Positions 16,388 through 23,735 of a stretch of DNA of 33,358 nucleotides are shown here, piece by piece. The stretch's first letter is position 1. Every line of letters starts with the position of its first letter. The translations under genes were made by a program, and so were the position numbers. Origin of the DNA: Gammaproteobacteria bacterium (GTDB lineage Bacteria > Pseudomonadota > Gammaproteobacteria > UBA6429 > Thiohalophilaceae); NCBI GenBank assembly GCA_024275915.1, contig JAJRYG010000082.1, positions 1 through 33,358 on the forward strand, in the 5' to 3' direction. Below the pieces are notes generated by a model. That model did not search any database. It was not told where the DNA came from and was given only the letters and a program-made list of their open reading frames with translations.

Positions 16388-16452
16388 TAAGTGATTGATA
16401 TTCGGATGCCGTGAAGACATCCCTGCGGCAGACACCGAATATCAATCACTTA
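16388..16452. repeat. Perfect 18-bp inverted repeat in a divergent intergenic region
   Basis: Arms 16388-16405 and 16435-16452 are perfectly complementary (18 bp), with a 29-nt centre that can form an inner TGCCG/CGGCA stem. It is too long for a simple operator and has no U tract, so it is not a standard terminator. It lies about 120 bp before the PKHD ATG and 70 bp before the 111-residue gene. It could be a 5' leader structure, a small RNA or a mobile-element remnant. Confidence 0.8.
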
Positions 16453-16524
16453 AATCGGACACTTACCGTATATTTAGTAGAGTCTGATCTTGTCTTGGTG
16501 TCTGCCCAAATAACGGAGTAAATT

Positions 16525-16860
16525 ATGATCCTCAATGTAGTCGTGGATGAAAACACCTTTCCGGTTGAAGTCGATGACGAAATCGTCAGCGATGCCGGTG
16601 AATTTTTTGACAAACTGGATGCCGACATGAGCAAGGGTTGGCAAATGGCCCGTGACTGGGTGGACAATCCCAACCAGGAGCAGCGCTGTCAGGTGGTGGC
16701 CGATCGGTTGCTGACCGCACTGGAAACCGAAAACAGGAACCTCACGGTGATGATGGCGGCCTACCTGTTGAACCGGGTGCCGGGCATCAAGGGCGTAAGG
16801 GTGGCCAGCAATGGCGAGATCCAGGAAACGGAACTGATCATGGATGTGAGTCAGTTTTGA
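16525..16860 (+). CDS. 111-residue protein of unknown function
   Basis: An acidic soluble protein (MILNVVVDENTFPVEVDDEIVSDAGEFF) with a beta-rich start and helical middle. It has one cysteine (QRCQVV) and no signal or membrane segment. An ACGGAG ribosome site lies 7 nt before the ATG. The C-terminal half (GIKGVRVASNGEIQETEL) looks like a small alpha/beta fold. I recognise no family. The upstream region contains a perfect inverted repeat and two GTGTCTGCC motifs. Confidence 0.75.
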   Translation: MILNVVVDENTFPVEVDDEIVSDAGEFFDKLDADMSKGWQMARDWVDNPNQEQRCQVVADRLLTALETENRNLTVMMAAYLLNRVPGIKGVRVASNGEIQETELIMDVSQF

Positions 16861-17166
16861 CAATCAGGTTCAGGATACAAGGCGTCACTGCTGTCCCATA
16901 AACGCTGGCTCTGTTTCGCGGGGTGAAGGTCACTCATCAACCTCGTCCTGGCCCCCTCCCAAACCCGGGAGAGGGGATGTGGAGACCGGGCTCCCTGTGT
17001 CAGTAAGGATGTCGCACCATTTTCATGTTCCGCACCATCCATCCCGCCACACATTCTGTTGGTACGATGCAAACAGGGCGCTTCCGGTTTGAACTGCAGG
17101 ATGCTGCCGACGACAGGAGGCGCATCGACCGCGAGGTGATTTGCCCGCAATCCATGCGCTGGCTCG
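16861..17166. other. Gene-free stretch with a short CCCTCCC/GGGAG palindrome
   Basis: About 300 bp. A CCCTCCC ... GGGAGAGGG palindrome at 16955-16976 belongs to the same class as the cluster at 31020-31410. The minus-strand reading frames here lack ribosome sites and continue into neighbouring genes, so I see no gene. Confidence 0.45.
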
Positions 17167-17838
17167 TCAATCGGTCTTCAGGGAACGGCCAAAGAAGGAA
17201 TCGGGCCGGGTGAGGAACCCCTTGAGATTGTCCATGAAGTCGGCATGGACGCACTGGATGACCGAGGGCCGTGCCAGCAGGGCGTCGGCCCAGGCCCTGA
17301 TCTTTGGCGTGTCTTCGTAGACATCGAAATGCAGCAGGTCTTTGGTGACTTCGTAGAAACGGAACATGGGGGCGTAGGCCGCATCCACGAGTGAGAAGCT
17401 TTCACCATTGAAGTAGGGGCTGTGCTGCAGGTTTTCCTCGAGGATGTCGAAGCGGTCGAGAATGATGGATTTGGCATGTTTGTGGGATTTTTCGTCCTCG
17501 GTCTTGAACAGGGTAAAGGTCTTGTCGAGGATTTCGTTGCCAAATTCGATCCAGGCCCGGTTGATGGCTCTTTCAAACGGATCTTCCGGATGCAGGGAAC
17601 CGGGCGTGATCTCATCCAGGTATTCACAGATCACCATGGATTCGAACAGGGGTTGCTCGTCCACCAGCAGCACGGGCACCTTTTCCAGCGGCGAGATATC
17701 GAAAAACCAGTCGGGCAGGGCATCGGGGCGGATGTACTCCACCTCGTGCTCGATGTTCTTCTCGAGCAGGGTAATGCGTGAACGCTGTACATAGGGGCAC
17801 AGGGGGAAGCTGATCAGTTTAAGGCGGGGTAAGCTCAT
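17167..17838 (-). CDS. Glutathione S-transferase family protein
   Basis: 223 residues. The N-terminal thioredoxin-fold domain has FPLCPYVQRS (Cys14), a catalytic-cysteine motif like omega/CLIC-type enzymes, then VPVLLVDEQ with the cis-proline and ESMVICEYLDE for glutathione binding. The C-terminal domain is helical (SLVDAAYAPMFRF). Cysteine-type GSTs often act as glutathione-dependent thiol reductases, not conjugating enzymes. It stands alone on the minus strand, 78 bp after the GNAT gene. The substrate is unknown. Confidence 0.88.
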   Translation of the reverse strand: MSLPRLKLISFPLCPYVQRSRITLLEKNIEHEVEYIRPDALPDWFFDISPLEKVPVLLVDEQPLFESMVICEYLDEITPGSLHPEDPFERAINRAWIEFGNEILDKTFTLFKTEDEKSHKHAKSIILDRFDILEENLQHSPYFNGESFSLVDAAYAPMFRFYEVTKDLLHFDVYEDTPKIRAWADALLARPSVIQCVHADFMDNLKGFLTRPDSFFGRSLKTD

Positions 17839-17916
17839 GGTGATATTTCTCTATCCGGAACAAAAGCCTCTATTATAGTTTTTTCTGAACCGTGCGAAAG
17901 GCCCGCTGCCCCGAAT

Positions 17917-18405
17917 TCACCACTTTGTTTCTGTCGTTTCACCATTGTCATTGCCGATTGCTGGGGCGATGTCTTTTTCCATGCGGATGTGCTCGATTTG
18001 TCCAAACAGGATCGGCCCGGGTCCGAGGTCACGGTAGCCGTGTTGGCGGTAGAATTGCTGGAAGGATTTGCGCGCATTGAGCTGGAGCTTGATTGTTCCG
18101 GCTTGCCGTGCCTGGGCTTCCAGATAGTCTAGCAGGGCGCTGCCAATGCCCTTGCGCTGATAATCGGGACTGACTGCCATGTAGCGAATTTGCCCCAGGC
18201 TTTCTGATTCCCGGTGCAGGCGGGCCACCCCGACCACTTCACCCCCTGTCATGACCGCCATGGCATGACAAGCCGTGGATTCCAGTCCATCCCGCTCACT
18301 GCCAGGGGGTTGCCCCCAGGGCTGGCGCAGGATTTGCCAGCGCAGCCGGTAATACTGTTCGAATTCTTCGCGGGTTCGGGGCGGGATGATGTCGATGGAT
18401 TTCAC
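17917..18405 (-). CDS. GNAT-family N-acetyltransferase
   Basis: 162 residues from a GTG at 18405 with an AGGAG 6 nt upstream. The reading frame stays open to 18609, but the upstream part has no ribosome site and overlaps the rhodanese start, so I reject it. The acetyl-CoA site is clear: IRYMAVSPDYQRKGIGSALL (motif A, Q-x-x-G-x-G), followed by QLNARKSFQQFYRQHGY. The C-terminus is close to ElaA/YjcF-type acetyltransferases. Target unknown. It is divergent from the rhodanese gene. Confidence 0.85.
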   Translation of the reverse strand: MKSIDIIPPRTREEFEQYYRLRWQILRQPWGQPPGSERDGLESTACHAMAVMTGGEVVGVARLHRESESLGQIRYMAVSPDYQRKGIGSALLDYLEAQARQAGTIKLQLNARKSFQQFYRQHGYRDLGPGPILFGQIEHIRMEKDIAPAIGNDNGETTETKW

Positions 18406-18607
18406 GGGATGCTCCTGACAAGCCGGGCAAGGGTCGATCATGACCGGGGCTGGAAAAGTGGTCCCCGCCGGCCTGCTATACTGGCAAGGAGACCCAATCA
18501 TGACATGAATTCTGGCACGGGTTTGCCAGCTTGCATGCAGAATTTTATGCCATGCCTGGGTAAAGTCCGCGGTATTCTTGCCGTTTCGATAACGGAGTCC
18601 CCCCATC

Positions 18608-19036
18608 ATGAACGAAACTCAGGTCAAATCCATCAAGCCAAAGCCCGCCTTTGAACTGCTGAAAAAAGATCCCCGTTCCTTGCTCATCGATGTGCGCTCG
18701 TCGATGGAATTTCTGTTTGTCGGCCATCCGGTCGGCGCCATCAGCATTCCCTGGATCGATGAGCCTGACTGGGTGATCGACCCCCATTTCGTCGCCAAGG
18801 TTCGCCAGCTCATCCTCGGCGGCGCCTCCATCGACGATAAACATCACAGCCCCGACATCATTCTCATCTGCCGCAGTGGCAACCGTTCTCTCGAAGCCGG
18901 GCTGGTGCTGGTCGAGTCGGGCCTGACCAATATCTATAACATCGACGAAGGCTTCGAAGGGCCGCTGGATGAAAACCATCATCGCAGTACCCTGAGCGGC
19001 TGGCGTTTCCATGGCCTGCCCTGGGAGCAGTGCTGA
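18608..19036 (+). CDS. Single-domain rhodanese-like sulfurtransferase
   Basis: 142 residues. The active-site loop CRSGNRS (88-94) has the catalytic cysteine at 88, and LLIDVRSSMEF near the start is the typical CH2A-like motif. The loop type is that of thiosulfate or persulfide sulfurtransferases. It has no signal peptide, so it is cytoplasmic. GGAG lies about 10 nt before the ATG. In a sulfur oxidiser it could feed persulfide sulfur to carriers such as TusA or DsrE. No tusA or dsrE2 lies beside it, so that role is inferred. Confidence 0.92.
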   Translation: MNETQVKSIKPKPAFELLKKDPRSLLIDVRSSMEFLFVGHPVGAISIPWIDEPDWVIDPHFVAKVRQLILGGASIDDKHHSPDIILICRSGNRSLEAGLVLVESGLTNIYNIDEGFEGPLDENHHRSTLSGWRFHGLPWEQC

Positions 19037-19045
19037 GCCCGGGTT

Positions 19046-19654
19046 TCAGGCAAACACCACCCAGGTTGTGGCAATGTATTTCACTCCCTCGGTGACGGTG
19101 GCGGCGCGGTGTTCGTGGGTCCAGAACGGTGGAAACAGAACCAGGGTTCCCTGCCTGGGGCTGATCTTCACGTCCTGGTAGAGAAACTCGGTTTCCCCTC
19201 CTGGCCCCGGAACATCATTGAGGTACCACAGGGCAACCAGCTGGCGCTGGCTGAAGTCATGACTGCCGCCATCGATGTGCCAGTGATAATACTCGTTGGG
19301 CTGATAACGCTGGATGCCGTAACCCATGTCCTTGAAGGGGCCCTTGAAATAGGGAAAGGTCTCGCGGAATTCCCGGATAGCCTTGCCCAGTGACTGGAAC
19401 AGCATGCGATCGATGTCTTTCCAGTGTTCCTTGCCGCTGACCACCAGATCGGTGGTTTTCTTGATGCTGCTGTCCTGATTGACCGTCTGGCCAATGCGTC
19501 CGGCGTATTGCTCATCGGTCTGCTGTTCGAAGCGGGCGATCATTTCCTCGCATTGCTCCCGGCTCAGGGACTGGGGCTGCTCGAAGATGAAGGAGCCGGG
19601 TTTGACTTCACGAATGGTTTTCAGTGGAGTAATGGTCTTTTCGGTTTTGTGCAT
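19046..19654 (-). CDS. Prolyl-4-hydroxylase-like Fe(II)/2-oxoglutarate oxygenase
   Basis: 202 residues from the ATG at 19654. The frame stays open to 19831, but the extra 59 codons run through a dispersed repeat and have no ribosome site. Iron ligands His126-x-Asp128 (YYHWHIDGG) and His182 (THEHRAAT), with Lys192 placed to bind 2-oxoglutarate, match the P4H family. FPPFWTHEHRA is typical of bacterial P4H-like enzymes. It converges on the rhodanese with 9 bp between stops. The substrate is unknown. Confidence 0.85.
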   Translation of the reverse strand: MHKTEKTITPLKTIREVKPGSFIFEQPQSLSREQCEEMIARFEQQTDEQYAGRIGQTVNQDSSIKKTTDLVVSGKEHWKDIDRMLFQSLGKAIREFRETFPYFKGPFKDMGYGIQRYQPNEYYHWHIDGGSHDFSQRQLVALWYLNDVPGPGGETEFLYQDVKISPRQGTLVLFPPFWTHEHRAATVTEGVKYIATTWVVFA

Positions 19655-19708
19655 GTCTGTTTCCAGATGGGGTTGTTCAATGACCGATAGGGGCGGACAG
19701 TGTATTAC

Positions 19709-19839
19709 CCCAATCGTTGCATAAATTTTCGGTGCAGGATAGCGTAGCGCCTTCCATGCTAGCATTTTCAGTGCCGTGCTCGATTTTTCCAATCCTGCCC
19801 CCATAGCCCCTGCATCCAAAAAATTATGCAACAGTTGGG
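19709..19839. repeat. 131-bp dispersed repeat with terminal inverted repeats, copy 1
   Basis: The sequence aligns closely to 28446-28579 along its length (for example CGCCTTCCATGC(T/C)AGCATTTTCAG and AGCCCCTGCATCCAAAA). The ends are inverted repeats, CCCAATCGTTGCAT against CCCAACTGTTGCAT (12 of 14). It ends 1 bp before the stop codon of the 348-residue gene and supplies a false N-terminal extension to the P4H-like frame. Confidence 0.75.
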
Positions 19840-20886
19840 TTACAAAATTGATTTTTCCAGCAGGGTTTCGATGGCCGGGCAGGCTTCTGCACCTTGCTGA
19901 CGGTACAGTTCGAGGCTCTGTTCAGCCAGGGCCTGCCAGTGTTGCCGTCCCTGTTCGACCTGCTGTTTGAGGGGGGCAAGACTGGCATTTTCCAGCCATT
20001 GCCGGTAGGCGTTCTGCAAGGCCGGATAAAGGTGCTTGCGCATGCTGCTGAGATTGGCCATGTAAAAATGCAGGGCAGGACTGTTTTCTTCTTCGAGCAG
20101 GGCCGGCAGGGTCGAAAGGGCATCGGCGATATGATCCCGCAGGGCGCGCAACATCAGTTCCGCCTTGCTGTGCGGCAGTTCCATGAGCATGGCCTGCCAG
20201 TCTTCACCGAGAAACTTGCCTGCCTCGACTTCACCGATCTCGTGCAGCAGTATGCTGTTGAGTTCGTTGTCGGTCATGCTATCCAGTGCCCGGTTCAGAT
20301 CGGCATCGAATTCATAATGCTCGACGACCCTGGCCATGGCGTTGTCTGGCCGGTTCCAGCGCCATTCCTCGAGTTTTTCCCACAACATGCGCTGCAGGGA
20401 TTCGCGGCGAATGAAGATGGTGCGGTTTTGTGACATGGCCGGCGGGGCGCTCAGGTCGCGGGCATATTCACGGCTGGAAATATACACGGTGTAGTCATCA
20501 TGCTGATAAGTGTCATGCCGCTGGCCGAGGAAGAAATGGGGCCGCCCGAGGATGCCGATGCCGGCACTGTAGATCAGACCGTCTGCGGCGATGAGCGGGT
20601 TGATGGCATCGGCATCGAAGGCATCGAATTGCCGACCAGCGAGCCGGATCGGCTCGAATTCGCGGTCTTCCAGCTCTTCCCACAGTTGTTCGCGCTGGCG
20701 CAGCCAGTCCCCAATGGTGGCCTGATCCAGGTTGTCGGCGAAGCTTCTGTGATGTTCCCAGCGGTAAAACTCGCGCATCTTCAGCAGATAGATGCACAGG
20801 GTATAGCTGCCGGCATGCATGGCATCGGCAATGTGGCAGTTTTTCTGCACGGTGGAACACAGCTCAGGAAGTTTGCATTGGCTCAT
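19840..20886 (-). CDS. Conserved 348-residue protein, possibly of the Sfum_1244 family
   Basis: A soluble, largely helical protein. The N-terminus has several cysteines (CKLPELC, KNCHIADA, YTLCIYLL), then KMREFYRWEH. A central HEIGEVEAGKFLG segment has a histidine and glutamates that could bind metal, and the C-terminus is long and helical. From memory it resembles the uncharacterised Sfum_1244 family, which I cannot confirm. No transmembrane or signal segment. It is divergent from the 182-residue gene (166 bp between starts). Confidence 0.75.
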   Translation of the reverse strand: MSQCKLPELCSTVQKNCHIADAMHAGSYTLCIYLLKMREFYRWEHHRSFADNLDQATIGDWLRQREQLWEELEDREFEPIRLAGRQFDAFDADAINPLIAADGLIYSAGIGILGRPHFFLGQRHDTYQHDDYTVYISSREYARDLSAPPAMSQNRTIFIRRESLQRMLWEKLEEWRWNRPDNAMARVVEHYEFDADLNRALDSMTDNELNSILLHEIGEVEAGKFLGEDWQAMLMELPHSKAELMLRALRDHIADALSTLPALLEEENSPALHFYMANLSSMRKHLYPALQNAYRQWLENASLAPLKQQVEQGRQHWQALAEQSLELYRQQGAEACPAIETLLEKSIL

Positions 20887-21052
20887 GGAATACCCTGAAT
20901 TAAGGTAGAATAGCTTGTTTTACGGATTAATAACCGAGTAAAATACTACACTTTAAATGCCAGCGATACTGGCATAGTATGTGTGGCTAATTGCCATGAA
21001 TGCAAGCAGCAAGCTGTGCATTGCCGTTATTCAATAGACAAGAGGTTGTATC

Positions 21053-21601
21053 GTGCGAGTAAAAAGCCGTTGGAACAAGAAAGGCAAGACCCATTCTGTC
21101 GAGGAAATTGCCGGTGCGCTGGCATTCATCACCTGGCGCATCGCCACCAATGGTGTGCTGAGCATGGAAAATGCCGATTTCGATACCACCAGTCAGGAAC
21201 ACCGGTTGCAGATCATTGGCGAGTTTCTGGCCTTTACCATCCACATGGCCGATCGCATCACCATCGAGCAGTTCGACGAGAACGAGCGCATGGAATTCAT
21301 GACGGCCCTGTCATTGAAGTGTGCCAAGCACATGGAAGACAACAAGCGGGATATCATCGGTCCGGGTGACTACCGGCAGGAATTCATCGATCTTCTCAAT
21401 CAGCGCATGGCCGATTACGCCCAGTTCGAATACAGCGCCCTGGAAGGCCCTAGCTTTGGCCTCAAACGCTTTTTTGGTGACCGTATCGCGGATCTGTTTG
21501 GTGGCAAGGACAAGCAGTGGGTCAGCTCCCAGGTAATGGACATCGAAGTGCCGGAAATCATGACCCACCTCAAGCGTGCCACGCCAAACCTGTTCAAATA
21601 A
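21053..21601 (+). CDS. 182-residue protein of unknown function
   Basis: Starts at GTG with AGAGG 7 nt upstream. It begins basic (VKSRWNKKGKTH), then has helical segments (EEIAGALAFITWRIATNG, EFLAFTIHMADRITIEQ) and a C-terminal KRFFGDRIADLFGGKDK. It has one cysteine (KCAKHME) and no signal or obvious catalytic motif. It ends in a strong terminator shared with the convergent 65-residue gene. I recognise no named family. Confidence 0.75.
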   Translation: MRVKSRWNKKGKTHSVEEIAGALAFITWRIATNGVLSMENADFDTTSQEHRLQIIGEFLAFTIHMADRITIEQFDENERMEFMTALSLKCAKHMEDNKRDIIGPGDYRQEFIDLLNQRMADYAQFEYSALEGPSFGLKRFFGDRIADLFGGKDKQWVSSQVMDIEVPEIMTHLKRATPNLFK

Positions 21602-21624
21602 GCCGACTTTTCAGCCGGGCAGAA

Positions 21625-21659
21625 AAAAAGCGGAGCCGGTTTACCCGGCTCCGCTTTTT
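21625..21659. terminator. Bidirectional terminator between convergent genes
   Basis: A perfect 15-bp stem (21625-21639 with 21645-21659) with a 5-nt loop, G:C core, and A/T tracts on both sides. It serves the 182-residue gene (plus) and the 65-residue gene (minus). Confidence 0.93.
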
Positions 21660-21679
21660 AAAACAAATCCTCAACGGAC

Positions 21680-21877
21680 TTATTTTTTAACCCAGTTACC
21701 AAAGTTTTCGGTAGTACGGGCCTGGCCATCTTCGAAACCGGCTTCATAGGCTTCGGTCAGACGCTGTTCTTCACGCTTGGGGTTGTGGACGTAACCACCT
21801 TCCCAGCCCTGAATGTACTCAGGATCTACACCCATTTCTTCCATTTTGGTAACTGCATCGTAGTATTCTTGGTTCAT
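21680..21877 (-). CDS. 65-residue small protein of unknown function
   Basis: MNQEYYDAVTKMEEMGVDPEYIQGWEGGY... It has two related turns, EYIQGWEGGY and AYEAGFEDGQ, the second like the G-x-x-x-G segments of ribosome modulation factor-type proteins. That likeness is weak and I do not assign it. A strong GAGGAG ribosome site lies 6 nt before the ATG, and the strong terminator follows, so it is very probably expressed. No cysteines. Confidence 0.75.
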   Translation of the reverse strand: MNQEYYDAVTKMEEMGVDPEYIQGWEGGYVHNPKREEQRLTEAYEAGFEDGQARTTENFGNWVKK

Positions 21878-22317
21878 CGGTATCTCCTCTGTCTATAAAA
21901 TAAATTATCCCAGTTAACACGCCCCGGTTCAATGCAAACGTATCGAACCCGGGTTCTGAATAGGTTCAGTGCCTCGTCAGTGTCGAGGACTATGTCCGGC
22001 ATAGCCTGGCACGGTCGCTGGACAAAGGCTTGGTGTGTTGATCCCGTTTCGTCGGGATGCTCAAGGCCTGCTCCATGTGCTGCCAGCCGGCTCGTCTATA
22101 AAACCATAGTAAAAATATGGCATAGATCAGCGATTCGGGAGTATACAGTAGCAGGCTGAAACTCCTGTATATCCCAGTAGAGGGGGGTGATGTCGCCGGT
22201 TCTAGCCCCTAATCAGTAATCCCTGCAGTCTGTAATGGATAACAGGCTGTTATTACAGGGTTATTTCAGCATGCTCTGACTTTGCAGGCGGTTGACAAGG
22301 GGCTTTATCAACGCCCG
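21878..22317. other. Gene-free stretch
   Basis: About 440 bp. Small hairpins occur at 21972-21988 (CCTCG/CGAGG) and 22040-22057 (ATCCCG/CGGGAT). The promoter of the 65-residue gene must be at the left end. I see nothing else I can name. Confidence 0.35.
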
Positions 22318-22737
22318 TCATTGCCTGGCCAGCAATTCGTCTGGAGATTTGCGCCGATAATGGAGGAGTTTTTGCTCGATACGCTGCAGCTGGCGCATTT
22401 CCTGTTCGTAGGCACGCCGATTGTGCGCGCGGATGTTGTTTTGCGCCACCATGCGCACAAAATGCAGGGTGTCACTGTAATATTCATCCCAGCTCAGCCC
22501 CTAGCGGGCAAGCCCCTCGCGCATGGATGCCAGGTAGGCCCGATCCTGGCTCGACCCCTTGTTTCTGGCAACCCGGTACAGGGTTTCCAAGTCCTGTCGG
22601 ATGGCTTTGAGGGTGGCCAGCCCGACCCCGGCTTCGGCCTGCACATTGGCCCTTTGCAGCACCGGTTGTCATGGGCTGGTCAGCAGCGGTGGGCTGAGCA
22701 GGAGCAGGATGAAGAGAAAGATGGCGGTTTTTTGCAT
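22318..22737 (-). pseudogene. Broken exported-protein gene with two in-frame stops
   Basis: Reading from ATG at 22737, a hydrophobic signal-like start (MQKTAIFLFILLLLSPPLL) is cut by TGA at 22671. The same frame then stays open (VQAEAGVGLATLKAIRQDL...YLASMREGLAR) until TAG at 22503, then again (SWDEYYSDTLHFVRMVAQNN...RIEQKLLHYRRKSPDELL) to a final stop at 22318. The pieces look like one helical secreted protein of about 139 residues, broken by two nonsense changes. No Shine-Dalgarno is clear. Sequencing error is possible but would need two changes. I recognise no family. Confidence 0.65.
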
Positions 22738-22819
22738 GGTTGTGCGCGATGTCTCGTGTATGGAGCGCCTGTCAGGGCCAAAAATTCCACAAAATTGTGC
22801 ATTGCCCGATACCTGACTA

Positions 22820-22849
22820 TTTCAATCGGGCATTAAGCCCTGATATAAT
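22820..22849 (+). promoter_or_regulatory. Candidate promoter of the Sel1 gene
   Basis: A perfect TATAAT at 22844-22849 lies inside a CCTGAT/ATCAGG palindrome (22839-22853). A weak -35 (TTTCAA, 22820-22825) lies 18 bp upstream, overlapping a GCCCGAT/ATCGGGC dyad (22804-22831). Transcription would start about 85 nt before the Sel1 ATG. Confidence 0.45.
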
Positions 22850-22900
22850 CAGGCACTAATATAACACCCGCGAAGGTGTTGTCTGCAATTTCAGAGGCGG

Positions 22901-22918
22901 TGTCTGTCTCGGCAGACA
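22901..22918 (+). promoter_or_regulatory. Leader hairpin before the Sel1 gene
   Basis: TGTCTG and CAGACA form a 6-bp stem, extendable by GCGG/CCGC with a bulge, ending 14 nt before the CAGGAG ribosome site. It could affect translation. The same TGTCTGC/GCAGACA motif occurs upstream of the gene at 16525. Confidence 0.4.
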
Positions 22919-22941
22919 TCCCCGCATGTCAGGAGTAAACC

Positions 22942-23373
22942 ATGTCAGTAGAAGATAACGAAGCCGTTGATTTCAACAGCGCCATGTCGGCCTTTGAGTC
23001 CAAGCACTTTTCCACCGCCGCACAGATGCTGGGGCCGTTTGCCGAAAAAGGCAACGCCGAAGCCCAGCACCGCCTGGCCATCATGTATCAGAATGGCCTG
23101 GGTGTCGCCCAGAATGACGCCGAAGCGGTGCGTTACATGCGCGCAGCGGCCGATCAGGGCCATGCCCTGGCCCAGCATGGCCTGGGATTCATGTACATGG
23201 AAGGCGAATGTGTGAAGCAGGATCCGGCCGAAGCCATCAAGTGGTTCACCTTGGCGGCCGAGCAGGGCCTGGCCGGTTCCCAGACGACCCTGGCGATGAT
23301 GTATGAGCAGGGCAACGGGGTAGAGAAAAACGAGGAAGAAGCGAAAAAGTGGTATGCCAAAGCCGGTTTCTGA
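22942..23373 (+). CDS. Sel1-repeat (tetratricopeptide-like) protein
   Basis: 143 residues with about three Sel1-type repeats. Signatures such as AEAQHRLAIMYQNGLGVAQN, ALAQHGLGFMYMEGECVKQD and AGSQTTLAMMYEQGNGVEKN are spaced by 36 residues. Sel1 repeats form curved helical scaffolds for protein-protein contacts. It has no signal peptide, so it is cytoplasmic. The CAGGAG ribosome site is strong. The partner is unknown. Confidence 0.92.
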   Translation: MSVEDNEAVDFNSAMSAFESKHFSTAAQMLGPFAEKGNAEAQHRLAIMYQNGLGVAQNDAEAVRYMRAAADQGHALAQHGLGFMYMEGECVKQDPAEAIKWFTLAAEQGLAGSQTTLAMMYEQGNGVEKNEEEAKKWYAKAGF

Positions 23374-23735
23374 GCCGATTTTGTTCTCGCCTGTTTGCTC
23401 GACTATCCTGCTGGTTGCCCAGGCTCTGGCAGGATGCGGCTGAAGGAAACGAAGCGCATGGATCGCATGCAAGCGGGCCTTTACAGCAAATGGAAGCTAT
23501 CCCTGAACTCGTCCATGGCCTTACAATGAAGCCAAAATAGCTGTTGCGAATACCACGACACGAAGCGGTGATGAATCTGCTCAAGTGAGTTTCATGGCGG
23601 TCGACCGCCGGAATGTATCACTCGCTCGACCAGGACGGTACTGGAAACAGGCCAGTCCCGCTCGCCAGCTGTCCTCGTGTCCGGAACAGTTGTTTAGGTT
23701 ATTTCCTTAACAATCCGACTCTAACGAATATAATT
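23374..23735. other. Gene-free stretch before the MoxR gene
   Basis: About 360 bp. The MoxR frame is open back to 23613, but that extension has no ribosome site and does not resemble the family. I see no confident promoter, terminator or repeat. Confidence 0.35.

Noticed and set aside
13494-16524. CRISPR array near the Cas6-like gene
   Set aside because: I looked for regularly spaced 25-40 bp direct repeats here and in the other gaps and saw none.
18493-18560. Possible short decayed third copy of the 131-bp repeat (begins CCCAATCATGACATGAA, ends CCTGGG)
   Set aside because: Only the ends resemble the element; the middle does not align, so it may be chance.
18406-18609. N-terminal extension of the GNAT protein
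   Set aside because: The GTG at 18405 has a strong AGGAG; the extension has none and overlaps the divergent rhodanese start.
22669-22671. TGA in the broken gene read as selenocysteine
   Set aside because: No SECIS-like hairpin is evident after it, and a second, TAG, stop follows in the same frame, so decay is simpler.
22282-22836. 184-codon plus-strand frame
   Set aside because: It is the shadow of the broken minus-strand gene, whose peptide looks far more protein-like (signal segment, helical body).
23613-23735. N-terminal extension of the MoxR protein
   Set aside because: The added residues do not resemble MoxR and have no ribosome site.
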